A stretch of DNA of 64,000 bases from Variovorax sp. 770b2 (lineage in GTDB: Bacteria; Pseudomonadota; Gammaproteobacteria; Burkholderiales; Burkholderiaceae_C), in the NCBI RefSeq assembly GCF_900115685.1, contig NZ_FOXJ01000005.1, forward strand, positions 317,594 to 381,593, written 5' to 3'. The stretch's first letter is position 1. The number at the start of each line of letters is the position of its first letter. Position numbers and translations under genes: made by a program. This document shows positions 23,946 to 31,874 of this stretch, in pieces. Under the pieces are notes generated by a model that ran no database searches, was not told the DNA's origin, and saw nothing but the letters and a program-made list of their open reading frames with translations.

Positions 23946-25127
23946 TCAGCCCAGGACCGTCTGCGCGACGATGTTGCGTTGCACTTCGTTCGAACCGCCG
24001 TAGATGGTGGTCTTGCGCATGTTGAAGAAGGTGGACGTGAGCGGCGCGATCGCCGGATTGCCGCCCGGGAAGTTGCCCTGCCAGCCGGCTTCCATCGCCT
24101 CGCGGATGAGCGGCAGCGCGTAGGGGCCGCCGGCCAGCATCATCAGTTCGCTGTAGCGCTGCTGGATCTCGCTGCCGCGGATCTTGAGCAGGCCCGCCAC
24201 GTCGAGCGAATTCTTGCCCGAGGTGGCCGCCGACAGCACGCGCAGCACCATCATCTCTAGCGCGACGATGTCGACCTCGAGCTTGGCGATCTCGTCGCGG
24301 AAGCGCTGGTCTTCGTAGACGCCTTCGCTCTTGGCGATGCGCTTGAGGCGCTCGAGTTCGCGCTTGGCGCGGTTCACGTCGGCGATGTTGGTGCGCTCGT
24401 GCGAGAGCAGGTGCTTGGCGTAGGTCCAGCCCTTGTTCTCCTCGCCGATCAGGTTTTCGGCGGGCACCTCGACGTTGTCGAAGAACACTTCGTTGACTTC
24501 ATGGCCGCCGTCCAGCAGCTTGATCGGGCGCACGGTGACGCCGGGCGACTTCATGTCCAGCAGGAGGAAGCTGATGCCCGTTTGCGGCTTGCCTTCGTTG
24601 CTGGTGCGCACGAGGTTGAACATCCAGTCGCCGTACTGGCCGAGCGTGGTCCAGGTCTTCTGGCCGTTGACGATGTACTTGTCGCCCTTGCGCTCGGCCT
24701 TGGTCTTGACGGAGGCGAGGTCGGAGCCCGAACCGGGTTCGCTGTAGCCCTGGCTCCACCAGACTTCGCCGCTGGCGATGCCGGGGAGAAAGCGCTTTTG
24801 CTGCTCGGCGTTGCCGAAGGCCATGATCACCGGGGCGACCATCACGGGGCCGAACGGAATGATGCGAGGCGCGCCGGCGAGGGCGGTTTCTTCCTCGAAA
24901 AGGTGGCGCTGGATGGCGGTCCAGCCGGGGCCGCCGAACTCGGTGGGCCATCCGTAGCCCAGCCAGCCCTTCTTGCCAAGAATCCTGGCCCAGTTCTGCA
25001 GATCGTCGCGCGTGAGTTCGAGCGCGTTGTGCACCTTGTGCGAAATCTCTTTGGGGAGGTTTTCCTTGACCCAGGCGCGAATCTCTTCGCGGAACTTCTG
25101 TTCTTCGGGCGTGAAGCTCAAATCCAT
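23946..25127 (-). CDS. Acyl-CoA dehydrogenase family protein, large-subunit type (393 aa)
   Basis: Begins MDLSFTPEEQKFREEIRAW and carries the flavin/substrate signatures YSEPGSGSDLAS near 134-145 and NGQKTWTTLGQYGDW near 160. The C-terminal NMRKTTIYGGSNEVQRNIVA is the usual end motif of active members. The style matches the large subunit of pimeloyl-CoA dehydrogenase-like pairs; substrate inferred only from resemblance. ATG 25127 is preferred over GTG 25154 because GAGG lies upstream and the family N-terminus starts here. First gene of a two-gene unit with its own terminator. A dispersed repeat lies upstream. Confidence 0.88.
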   Translation of the reverse strand: MDLSFTPEEQKFREEIRAWVKENLPKEISHKVHNALELTRDDLQNWARILGKKGWLGYGWPTEFGGPGWTAIQRHLFEEETALAGAPRIIPFGPVMVAPVIMAFGNAEQQKRFLPGIASGEVWWSQGYSEPGSGSDLASVKTKAERKGDKYIVNGQKTWTTLGQYGDWMFNLVRTSNEGKPQTGISFLLLDMKSPGVTVRPIKLLDGGHEVNEVFFDNVEVPAENLIGEENKGWTYAKHLLSHERTNIADVNRAKRELERLKRIAKSEGVYEDQRFRDEIAKLEVDIVALEMMVLRVLSAATSGKNSLDVAGLLKIRGSEIQQRYSELMMLAGGPYALPLIREAMEAGWQGNFPGGNPAIAPLTSTFFNMRKTTIYGGSNEVQRNIVAQTVLG

Positions 25128-25234
25128 GCGTGCCTCGCTGTGTTGATCGGTCACCGCAGACGCGGTGTGTCTCCGGAACGTCGGGTTTTAGCACGGTCGT
25201 GCTGTGATCCGGTGTCCGCGCGGCGACAAGCATG

Positions 25235-25329
25235 AGCCCCCGGCTTTTCACTTCGCTTTGCTCCGTGCAACTCGCGACGCCCGAGGGGGCTGCGCGGCTC
25301 GCCTTGGCGCGGCGCGGCGGCGGCGGCCG
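25235..25329. repeat. Dispersed intergenic repeat A, copy 1
   Basis: GC-rich element starting GCCCCCGGCTTTTCACTTCGCTT and ending in GGCGGCGGCCG. A second copy with ~80% visible identity lies at 42298-42393. It fills most of the 228-base gap between the divergent dehydrogenase and purN genes. Confidence 0.7.
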
Positions 25330-25355
25330 TCGCCCACGGATAATTCCGCCCTCCC

Positions 25356-25958
25356 ATGAAGAACATCGTGATCCTGATTTCCGGCGGCGGCTCCAACATG
25401 GCGGCCATCGTGCGTGCCGCCGAGCGCGACCGCTGGGCCGAGCGCTTCGGCGCGCGCGTGGCGGCGGTCGTGAGCAACAAGGCGGAGGCCGGCGGCCTTG
25501 CGTTCGCCAAGACGCACGGCATTGCCGCTGAAGTCGTCCCGCACAAGGAATTCCCCACCCGGGAGGCCTTCGACGAGGCGCTGGCAAAGGTCGTCGACGC
25601 GCATTCGCCCGCGCTGGTGGTGCTGGCGGGGTTCATGCGCATCCTGACGCCGGGCTTTGTGGGGCGCTATGCGGGGCGGCTCGTGAACATCCACCCCTCG
25701 CTGCTGCCGGCCTTTCCGGGCCTCCACACCCACCAGCGGGCCATCGACGCCGGCTGCAAGGTGGCCGGCGTGACCGTGCATCAGGTCACCACCGAACTCG
25801 ACCATGGGCCCATCCTCGCGCAGGCCGTGGTGCCCGTGCTGCCCGACGACACCGCAGCCACGCTGGCGGGCAGGGTGCTGGCGCAGGAGCATCAGTTGTA
25901 TCCACGCGCCATTGCGGGATGGCTGGCAGATACATCACGTCACATTCGTAAATTTTGA
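25356..25958 (+). CDS. purN: Phosphoribosylglycinamide formyltransferase PurN (200 aa)
   Basis: Transfers a formyl group from 10-formyl-tetrahydrofolate to GAR in purine synthesis. Clear family motifs: the N-terminal ILISGGGSNMAAIV (residues ~5-18), FMRILTPGFVGRY, NIHPSLLPAFPG near 110-121 with the catalytic His, and the HQVTTELDHGPILAQ loop with the catalytic Asp. Length matches. It stands alone here; purM is not adjacent. ATG 25356 is the obvious start. Confidence 0.95.
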   Translation: MKNIVILISGGGSNMAAIVRAAERDRWAERFGARVAAVVSNKAEAGGLAFAKTHGIAAEVVPHKEFPTREAFDEALAKVVDAHSPALVVLAGFMRILTPGFVGRYAGRLVNIHPSLLPAFPGLHTHQRAIDAGCKVAGVTVHQVTTELDHGPILAQAVVPVLPDDTAATLAGRVLAQEHQLYPRAIAGWLADTSRHIRKF

Positions 25959-25987
25959 TTATATTGACGGGTTTTCGGGAGCTCGAA

Positions 25988-26302
25988 GTGAGGAAGAAAA
26001 CCCCATCGCTGCTGGCCGCCGTTGCCGGCGCCGCCGTTCTGGCGGGCTGTGCCGCACCGGCGTCCGCACCCGCTCCCGCCGCGCGGGCGGAGCCCGTCTA
26101 CCAATGCAATGCCGATGGCGCCAGGTTCGCGGTCGGCCAGCCCTTGACGCCGCAGCTCGAGGCCGCGGCCCGGGTCCGGTCCGGCGCAGGGATCGTCCGG
26201 GCGCTGAAGCCGGGCGAGGCGGTCACGATGGAACTCAACGGCGGGCGGCTCAACCTGGATGTCGATGCGCGCAACCGCGTGACCGACGTTCGCTGCGGTT
26301 GA
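25988..26302 (+). CDS. Putative lipoprotein of the I78 peptidase-inhibitor family (104 aa)
   Basis: The N-terminal signal peptide ends in a lipobox LAGC with Cys21, so a lipid-anchored periplasmic protein is expected. The mature part has the I78-like pattern: a central RALKPGEAVTMEL, then GGRLNLDVDARNRVTDVRCG at the C-terminus, the end motif of that family. The family inhibits serine peptidases; activity here is inferred. GTG 25988 follows GGGAG at a good distance; a TTG at 25955 is rejected because it lacks a binding site and would add residues before the signal peptide. An M48 peptidase gene lies 300 bases downstream. Confidence 0.7.
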   Translation: MRKKTPSLLAAVAGAAVLAGCAAPASAPAPAARAEPVYQCNADGARFAVGQPLTPQLEAAARVRSGAGIVRALKPGEAVTMELNGGRLNLDVDARNRVTDVRCG

Positions 26303-26322
26303 CCCGGCTCCCGTCAGCCGGG
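26303..26322. terminator. Short hairpin between convergent stops
   Basis: CCCGGCT at 26303-26309 pairs perfectly with AGCCGGG at 26316-26322. There is no T-run, so its value as a terminator is weak. It overlaps the DUF1653 stop. Confidence 0.3.
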
Positions 26323-26556
26323 CTGGATCGGCGTGAACCTGCGCCGCATCTGGCCGTCGATCTCGATCGTTTCGCCGAACATCGCGGCGGGGCGGACCCA
26401 GAGGCCGTGGGCCCCATAAAGCGCGCGGTACAGCGTCATGGGTTCCAGGGTCTCGCTGTGGCGCACGGTGCCCAGGACTTCGTATTCACCGCCCTTGTAG
26501 TGGCGGTAGCGGCCTGGCGGCGTTTCGATCAGGGGTGGCAGGTCGTTGTCGTTCAA
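26314..26556 (-). CDS. DUF1653 domain protein (80 aa)
   Basis: Small soluble protein whose body matches DUF1653: PPGRYRHYKGGEYEVLGTVRHSETLEP, then a YRALYGAHGLWVRP stretch and a C-terminal RRRFTPI. Function of the family is unknown. A TTG start at 26556 is chosen because AAGGAA lies ~7 bases upstream; an open frame continues to 26772 but is Arg/Pro-rich and overlaps the divergent peptidase gene. It converges on the I78-like gene with only 11 bases between stops. Confidence 0.78.
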   Translation of the reverse strand: MNDNDLPPLIETPPGRYRHYKGGEYEVLGTVRHSETLEPMTLYRALYGAHGLWVRPAAMFGETIEIDGQMRRRFTPIQPG

Positions 26557-26606
26557 CGGGGTTTCCTTCTTTGAAAACGGTCGGTGCTTGATTTGACGGG
26601 AGTCGA

Positions 26607-28460
26607 ATGGATCGCGCGGATTTTGTTCACCTGGTTCGACTGAGCGAGCATGCCAGTGCCGACAACAGCGCGCGCTACCGGCGCAGCGTGGCGGCATTCG
26701 CCGCGCTCGGCTACCTGTGGGTGCTGGGCTGCCTCGGGCTCTCGGTGGGCATCCTCGTCTGGGTGGGTTCATCGCTCGGGCGCGAACGCTTCAGCGTGTC
26801 GCGCGGCTGGCTCCTGGTCTTTGCGCTGGGGCTGCTCTGGGCCACGGTGCGCGCGCTCTGGGTGCGCTTGGACGAGCCGGAGGGCAAGGAGCTTTCGCGC
26901 GCCGACGCGCCGGCGCTCTTCGAGGCGCTGGACCGCATCCGCGGCAAGATCAAGGGCCCGCCGGTCCACCGTGTCTACCTGGATGACGACTTCAACGCCA
27001 GCATCCGGCAGGTGCCACGCTTCGGCCTGTTCGGCGGCGCGGTCAATTCCTTGAGCATCGGCCTGCCGCTCCTGATGATGCTGAACCGGCAGCGGCTGCT
27101 GTCGGTGCTGGCACACGAGTACGGTCACCTGCGCGGCAACCACGGCAAGCTGAGCGCCTGGATCTACCGCACGCGGCTCTCGTGGCTCAAGCTGGATGCC
27201 AGCCTGCAACAAGACGAGGGCGTGATGGCGCTGGTGTCGCAGGCCTTCTTCCGCTGGTACTTTCCGCGCTTCGCAGCCAAGACCTTCGCGCTGGCCCGGC
27301 AGGACGAATACGAGGCCGACCGCATCTCGGGCCGGCTGCTGGGCAGCGCGGTGGCCGCGGCCGCGCTCACCGAGATCGCGATCAAGGGCAATTGGTACGC
27401 CAACGAGTTCTGGCCCTCGCACTGGGCCCGGGCCGAACTGGAGCCCCAGGCCCCGGGACCGTTCGCGGCCCTGCGCAAGCTCGCCCATACGCCGCCGGAC
27501 GACGCTTTTGCCCGCCAGGCGCTGCGCGAGGCGATGCGACGCGTGAGCGACCTGGACGACACCCACCCGGTGCTGCGCGACCGGCTGGAGGCGCTGGGCC
27601 AGAAGGCGGTCCTGCCGCCCTGGTCGGAGCGGCCGGCGCTCGACCTGCTGGCCGACAGCGCGAAGTGGATCGGTCATTTCGACAACCTGTGGCGCCGCGC
27701 CCACGCCAGCGACTGGAAGCAGCACCATGCGCACCGCTCGCGCATCCGCGAGCGCATCGCGGTGCTGGCGGCGCGCGGCGAGCGCAACACGCCCGACGAG
27801 ATGGTCGAGTGGGCCGATTCGGAGCGACGCCTCGATCCGGCGGCACCGGTGCGCGTTCGCTACGAGAGCGCGCTGCGCATCGCGCCGGAGCATCCGGGGG
27901 CGCTGCGGGGGCTGGTCCAGATGCTGCCCGAGAGCGACCGCGCCGCCCGCCTCGCTGTGCTGGAGCGGCTGCACCAGTCCGGCGCCGCGAGCCGCTGGTG
28001 GGCTGCCAGGAGCGCCGTCGCTTCGCTGGAGGATCCGGATGCCGGGTCGCACGACGAAGAAGCGCTCAGGCTGTGGCGCGGCCGGCTCAAGGAGGCGGAG
28101 GAGGCCGAGGCGCGCGCCTGGGAGGAAATCACCGAGACCCCTTTCTTCAGCCAGATCACGCGGCATGACCTGAACGACTACGAACTGGAGGAGCTGAGGG
28201 CGGACTTCGTTCGCTGCCTCCCCGTTTCGCGGGCCTGGCTGGTGCGCAAGAGCCTGCGCGAATTCCCGTGGCGCCGCGCCTACATCGTGTTCGTCGAGCT
28301 GCCGGGGCAGGACGATGACGACCGCTGGCAGCTGTGCCGCCAACTGGAGCAGACGCTGACCCTGCCGGGCGCGGCGCTGGTGCTCTGGGCCGGCCATTCG
28401 CCCACGCTGGCGGACATCGAGCAACACGCTTTCGGGGCGGTCTGGACGCGCGAGGCCTAG
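26607..28460 (+). CDS. M48 family metallopeptidase, membrane-anchored (617 aa)
   Basis: Zinc protease: HEYGH at residues 170-174 provides two His ligands and the catalytic Glu; the third ligand is Glu236 in the YEADRIS motif. Two hydrophobic helices at ~30-55 and ~68-88 anchor it in the inner membrane, as in HtpX/Ste24-like proteins. The C-terminal ~300 residues are an unrecognised Arg/Glu-rich helical region with TPR-like spacing, much longer than HtpX. Role: probably membrane or envelope protein quality control. ATG 26607 diverges from DUF1653 at a distance of 50 bases. Confidence 0.85.
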   Translation: MDRADFVHLVRLSEHASADNSARYRRSVAAFAALGYLWVLGCLGLSVGILVWVGSSLGRERFSVSRGWLLVFALGLLWATVRALWVRLDEPEGKELSRADAPALFEALDRIRGKIKGPPVHRVYLDDDFNASIRQVPRFGLFGGAVNSLSIGLPLLMMLNRQRLLSVLAHEYGHLRGNHGKLSAWIYRTRLSWLKLDASLQQDEGVMALVSQAFFRWYFPRFAAKTFALARQDEYEADRISGRLLGSAVAAAALTEIAIKGNWYANEFWPSHWARAELEPQAPGPFAALRKLAHTPPDDAFARQALREAMRRVSDLDDTHPVLRDRLEALGQKAVLPPWSERPALDLLADSAKWIGHFDNLWRRAHASDWKQHHAHRSRIRERIAVLAARGERNTPDEMVEWADSERRLDPAAPVRVRYESALRIAPEHPGALRGLVQMLPESDRAARLAVLERLHQSGAASRWWAARSAVASLEDPDAGSHDEEALRLWRGRLKEAEEAEARAWEEITETPFFSQITRHDLNDYELEELRADFVRCLPVSRAWLVRKSLREFPWRRAYIVFVELPGQDDDDRWQLCRQLEQTLTLPGAALVLWAGHSPTLADIEQHAFGAVWTREA

Positions 28461-28488
28461 CACGGCGACCGCCTGAGACAATCGGGGG

Positions 28489-29760
28489 ATGCACCCCAAA
28501 GCCCTGTTGGAGGCCACCGCCGATCTGGTGGGCCTTGTCCTGAAATTCGATCACCCGGCCGACCAGGTCGTTTCCCGCTTCTTTCGCGATCACCGCGAGT
28601 TCGGCCCGCGCGAGCGCGCCACGCTGGCCGAGACCGTCTATACCGTCCTGCGCAAGAAGCTCCTGTTCGACCATCTCTCGCCCTCGGGCAGCGGCTCCAA
28701 GGAGCGCCGCATGGCGATCCTGGGCTTTTACGGCCCGCGCGATTTCCTGAAAAGCGCGCTCAACGACACCGAGAAGCGCTGGCTCGACAACTGCGATGCC
28801 GTCAAGCCGGACGACCTGCTGGAACGCCATCGCCACAACCTGCCGGAATGGCTGGTGACGCCGCTCAAGGCGCAACTCGGCGACGGCTTCTGGCCGCTGG
28901 TCGAAAGCCTGCAGCAGCCGGCGCCGCTCGACCTGCGGGTCAATGCGCTGACCGACAAGCGGGCGGAAGTAAAGGCGGAGCTTGCGAAGGCTGCTATCAA
29001 ATCTGAAGTAACGCCGTTCTCGCCCTGGGGCTTGCGCATCGAAGGCAAACCGGCGCTGACCAAGCTGGACGCGTTCGCCCGCGGTGCCGTCGAGGTGCAG
29101 GACGAAGGCTCCCAACTGCTCGCGCTGCTGCTGGACGCCAAGCGCGGCGAGATGGTGGTCGATTTTTGCGCCGGCGCAGGCGGCAAGACGCTGGCCATCG
29201 GTGCCACGATGCGAAATACCGGACGGCTCTATGCCTTCGACACGTCGGCGCACCGGCTCGATGCGCTCAAGCCGCGGCTGGCGCGCAGCAAGCTTTCGAA
29301 CGTCCACCCGGCCGCCATCGCCCATGAACGGGACGACCGGATCAAGCGTCTGGCTGGCAAGATCGATCGTGTGCTGGTCGACGCGCCCTGTTCGGGGCTC
29401 GGAACGCTGCGCCGCAACCCCGACCTGAAATGGCGCCAGTCGCCCAAGTCGGTGGAGGAACTGACGGTCAAGCAGACGGCGATCCTGCAAAGCGCGGGCC
29501 GGCTCGTGAAGTCGGGCGGGCGGCTGGTCTACGCCACCTGCAGCGTGCTGCCGGAGGAAAACGAGGCCATTGCCGAGGCTTTTGGCGCTGCCAATCCCGA
29601 TTTCGAGCCCCAGGACGCTGCGGAACTGCTCCAGGGGCTCAAAGTGGAGGGTTTCGAGGCGCTTTGCGCCGGCGGGGCGGACGGGAGGCGCTATCTGCGC
29701 CTCTGGCCGCATCGTCATTCGACCGACGGTTTCTTCGCCGCCGTGTGGAACCGCAAATAG
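28489..29760 (+). CDS. RsmB/NOP family RNA methyltransferase (423 aa)
   Basis: SAM-dependent RNA 5-methylcytosine methyltransferase. SAM-binding motif I is DFCAGAGGKTLAIG near 221-234; the catalytic cysteines lie in DAPCSGLGTLRRNPD near 298-312 and YATCSVLPEEN near 345-355. The N-terminal ~140 residues are helical with a DREFGPRERATLAE-like stretch. It resembles RsmB (16S C967) but the N-terminal region is not a clear NusB fold, so another RsmB-like target is possible and no symbol is given. It starts 28 bases after the peptidase stop and may be co-transcribed. Confidence 0.88.
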   Translation: MHPKALLEATADLVGLVLKFDHPADQVVSRFFRDHREFGPRERATLAETVYTVLRKKLLFDHLSPSGSGSKERRMAILGFYGPRDFLKSALNDTEKRWLDNCDAVKPDDLLERHRHNLPEWLVTPLKAQLGDGFWPLVESLQQPAPLDLRVNALTDKRAEVKAELAKAAIKSEVTPFSPWGLRIEGKPALTKLDAFARGAVEVQDEGSQLLALLLDAKRGEMVVDFCAGAGGKTLAIGATMRNTGRLYAFDTSAHRLDALKPRLARSKLSNVHPAAIAHERDDRIKRLAGKIDRVLVDAPCSGLGTLRRNPDLKWRQSPKSVEELTVKQTAILQSAGRLVKSGGRLVYATCSVLPEENEAIAEAFGAANPDFEPQDAAELLQGLKVEGFEALCAGGADGRRYLRLWPHRHSTDGFFAAVWNRK

Positions 29761-29892
29761 GGGCGGGACTCCAAACTAGGGTTAATCAGCGCTTTTCTTG
29801 AAGGGTAAACGGCCTCGTTTTGACCCTGTCGCTTTAAAATCGCCGGTTAGCTTAAGGCTGCACCTTCGTGTGGCTATGGAGTACCTGACTCA

Positions 29893-31107
29893 ATGTTGCT
29901 TCCTGACTCTGCCGTTCTCAATGCGGCCATCCAATGGCTCGGACACGGCTTGTGGGACATCACATGGTGGCAAGTCGTGTTGTACACGCTCGTCACCACG
30001 CACATCACGATCGCTGCGGTCACGATTTTCCTGCACCGTACGCAAACGCACCGGGCCATGGATCTGGGCCCGATTCCTTCGCATTTCTTCCGCTTCTGGC
30101 TGTGGCTGGGCACCGGCATGGTGACCAAGGAATGGGTTGCCATTCACCGCAAGCACCACGCCAAGTGCGAAACGCAGGAAGACCCGCACAGCCCGCAGGT
30201 CAAGGGCATCGACGAGGTGTTCTGGCGCGGCGCGGAGCTGTACCGCAAGGAGTCCAAGAACAAGGACACGATCGATCGCTACGGTCACGGCACGCCCGAT
30301 GACTGGATCGAACGCAACCTGTATTCGCGCTACAGCTGGCAAGGCGTGGGCCTGATGCTGGTGATCAACCTGGCGCTGTTCGGCACGCTCGGCATGGCCG
30401 TGTGGGCTGTCCAGATGCTCTGGATTCCGATCACCGCCGCCGGCATCATCAACGGCATCGGCCACTACTGGGGTTACCGCAACTTCGAGGCACCCGATGC
30501 CAGCCGCAACATCATGCCCTGGGGCCTGATCATCGGCGGCGAAGAACTGCACAACAATCACCACACCTACCCGACGTCGGCCAAGTTCTCGGTCAAGAAG
30601 TACGAGTTCGATATCGGCTGGATCTACATCCAGGCGATGCAGGCCATCGGCTGGGCCAAGGTCAAGAAGGTGCCGCCGAAGATGCGGATGGGCGACATCC
30701 AGCCCGTGGCCAACGAGAAGACGCTCGAGGCCGTCATCGCCAACCGCTACGAAGTCATGGCCGGCTATGCCCGCGAAATGCGCCGTGCAACCAGCGAAGA
30801 GCTGGCCCTGCTGAAGACCAAGGGTGCCGACCTGTCGGTGCTCAAGGCGGCCAAGCGCTGGTTGCACCGTGACGATGACAAGGTGCCCGCGTCGGCCCGC
30901 ACACACATCGTGCAGGCACGTGCCGCCCACCCGGTGCTTGACAAGATGGTGACGATGCGCGAAGAGCTGCGTCAGCTCTGGCTGAACACCTCGCAGTCGC
31001 GCGAGCAACTGGCGGCTGATCTGGCAGCCTGGTGTCATCGTGCTGAGGCCAGCGGTATTGCGGGTCTGAGGGAGTTCTCGACGCGTTTGCGTGCTGCGCG
31101 CGCTTAA
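29893..31107 (+). CDS. Fatty acid desaturase, delta-9 type (404 aa)
   Basis: Membrane-bound di-iron desaturase that introduces a double bond into acyl chains. The three histidine boxes are HRTQTHR at 48-54, HRKHH at 85-89 and HNNHH at 220-224. Hydrophobic segments flank them. The C-terminal ~120 residues form a soluble extension beyond the usual ~280-aa core, rich in Arg/Glu and of unknown role. Preceded by a 132-base gap that should hold its promoter, but no convincing -35/-10 pair was found. It ends in a strong hairpin terminator. Confidence 0.9.
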   Translation: MLLPDSAVLNAAIQWLGHGLWDITWWQVVLYTLVTTHITIAAVTIFLHRTQTHRAMDLGPIPSHFFRFWLWLGTGMVTKEWVAIHRKHHAKCETQEDPHSPQVKGIDEVFWRGAELYRKESKNKDTIDRYGHGTPDDWIERNLYSRYSWQGVGLMLVINLALFGTLGMAVWAVQMLWIPITAAGIINGIGHYWGYRNFEAPDASRNIMPWGLIIGGEELHNNHHTYPTSAKFSVKKYEFDIGWIYIQAMQAIGWAKVKKVPPKMRMGDIQPVANEKTLEAVIANRYEVMAGYAREMRRATSEELALLKTKGADLSVLKAAKRWLHRDDDKVPASARTHIVQARAAHPVLDKMVTMREELRQLWLNTSQSREQLAADLAAWCHRAEASGIAGLREFSTRLRAARA

Positions 31108-31124
31108 GAGATTTAGTCCTCAAT

Positions 31125-31153
31125 AAAAAAGCCGACCTCGGGTCGGCTTTTTT
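31125..31153. terminator. Terminator after the desaturase gene
   Basis: AAAAAAGCCGACC (31125-31137) pairs with GGTCGGCTTTTTT (31141-31153) across a TCG loop. The perfect stem plus T-run (plus) and A-run works in both directions. Confidence 0.9.
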
Positions 31154-31220
31154 GTGCCTGTCGTATTTGCGTGTCGGTATTGCGCAATGGTATCGAGGGC
31201 AATGCAAATCGACAGGCAAC

Positions 31221-31248
31221 AAAAAACCCGCTGGGTAAGCAGCGGGTT
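31221..31248 (-). terminator. Terminator of the rpmB-rpmG unit
   Basis: AACCCGCT at 31225-31232 pairs with AGCGGGTT at 31241-31248. In the minus direction it is followed by a T-run from 31226 to 31221. It lies 23 bases beyond the rpmG stop. Confidence 0.85.
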
Positions 31249-31271
31249 CTTCTTTGAAAACCAGCGCTGAA

Positions 31272-31445
31272 TTACTTCAGCTTGATTTCCTTGTATTCGA
31301 CGTGCTTGCGTGCCTTCGGGTCGAACTTCATGATCGACATCTTTTCAGGCATCGTCTTCTTGTTCTTGCTGGTCGTGTAGAAGTGGCCGGTACCCGCGGT
31401 GGATTCCAGCTTGATCTTTTCGCGTCCGCCTTTGCTCGTTGCCAT
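31272..31445 (-). CDS. rpmG: 50S ribosomal protein L33 (57 aa)
   Basis: Small basic ribosomal protein of the large subunit. The sequence begins MATSKGGREKIKLESTAGTG and ends with the conserved KHVEYKEIKLK, the standard proteobacterial L33; the central part has the YTTSKNKK stretch. It has no zinc-binding cysteines, so it is the Cys-minus type. It follows rpmB by 11 bases, the usual rpmB-rpmG order, and ends before a strong terminator. Confidence 0.96.
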   Translation of the reverse strand: MATSKGGREKIKLESTAGTGHFYTTSKNKKTMPEKMSIMKFDPKARKHVEYKEIKLK

Positions 31446-31456
31446 GATTCAGCTCC

Positions 31457-31690
31457 TTAAGCTTGGCCGCGTGCGCGCAGGTCTGCGAGCACGGCGTCGA
31501 TACCGTTCTTGTCGATCAGGCGCAGTGCGGCGCTCGAAACACGCAGGCGAACCCAGCGGTTTTCAGTCTCGACCCAGAAACGGCGGTATTGCAGGTTCGG
31601 CAGGAACCGGCGCTTGGTTTTGTTGTTGGCGTGGGAAACGTTGTTTCCGACCATCGGGCCTTTGCCCGTTACGTCGCATACGCGTGCCAT
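31457..31690 (-). CDS. rpmB: 50S ribosomal protein L28 (77 aa)
   Basis: Ribosomal protein of the large subunit. MARVCDVTGKGPMVGNNVSH at the N-terminus and the RRFLPNLQYRRFWVE stretch are diagnostic. A longer open frame upstream is rejected because the family always begins with MARVC. Cotranscribed with rpmG. A TATAAT box lies ~160 bases upstream. Confidence 0.97.
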   Translation of the reverse strand: MARVCDVTGKGPMVGNNVSHANNKTKRRFLPNLQYRRFWVETENRWVRLRVSSAALRLIDKNGIDAVLADLRARGQA

Positions 31691-31846
31691 GTGGACACTC
31701 TTTCTTGAACAGCTGGCACCGGCGCAATCGTGGCGATTGCAGGTGTTTTGCAGCTTGACCTCGCCAGAAAACGGGTGGCGGTACCCCGGCTTTGCCTGAA
31801 TATCAGGAGCTCTCGTGAGAGGGCCCTGTTTCGGCAAAGCCTCGGA

Positions 31847-31852
31847 TTATAG
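31847..31852 (-). promoter_or_regulatory. Possible -10 box of the rpmB-rpmG promoter
   Basis: A perfect TATAAT on the minus strand, 157 bases upstream of rpmB and just past the trxB stop. No good -35 box is seen at 16-18 bases, so the assignment rests on the -10 box and position. Confidence 0.4.
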
Positions 31853-31874
31853 CCCTTTTGGGCTGCGCCCGAAT

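Noticed and set aside
29835..29840. TAAAAT as the -10 box of the desaturase promoter, with the nearby TTGACC
   Set aside because: The spacing between TTGACC (29819) and TAAAAT is only about 10 bases, far too short for a sigma-70 promoter.
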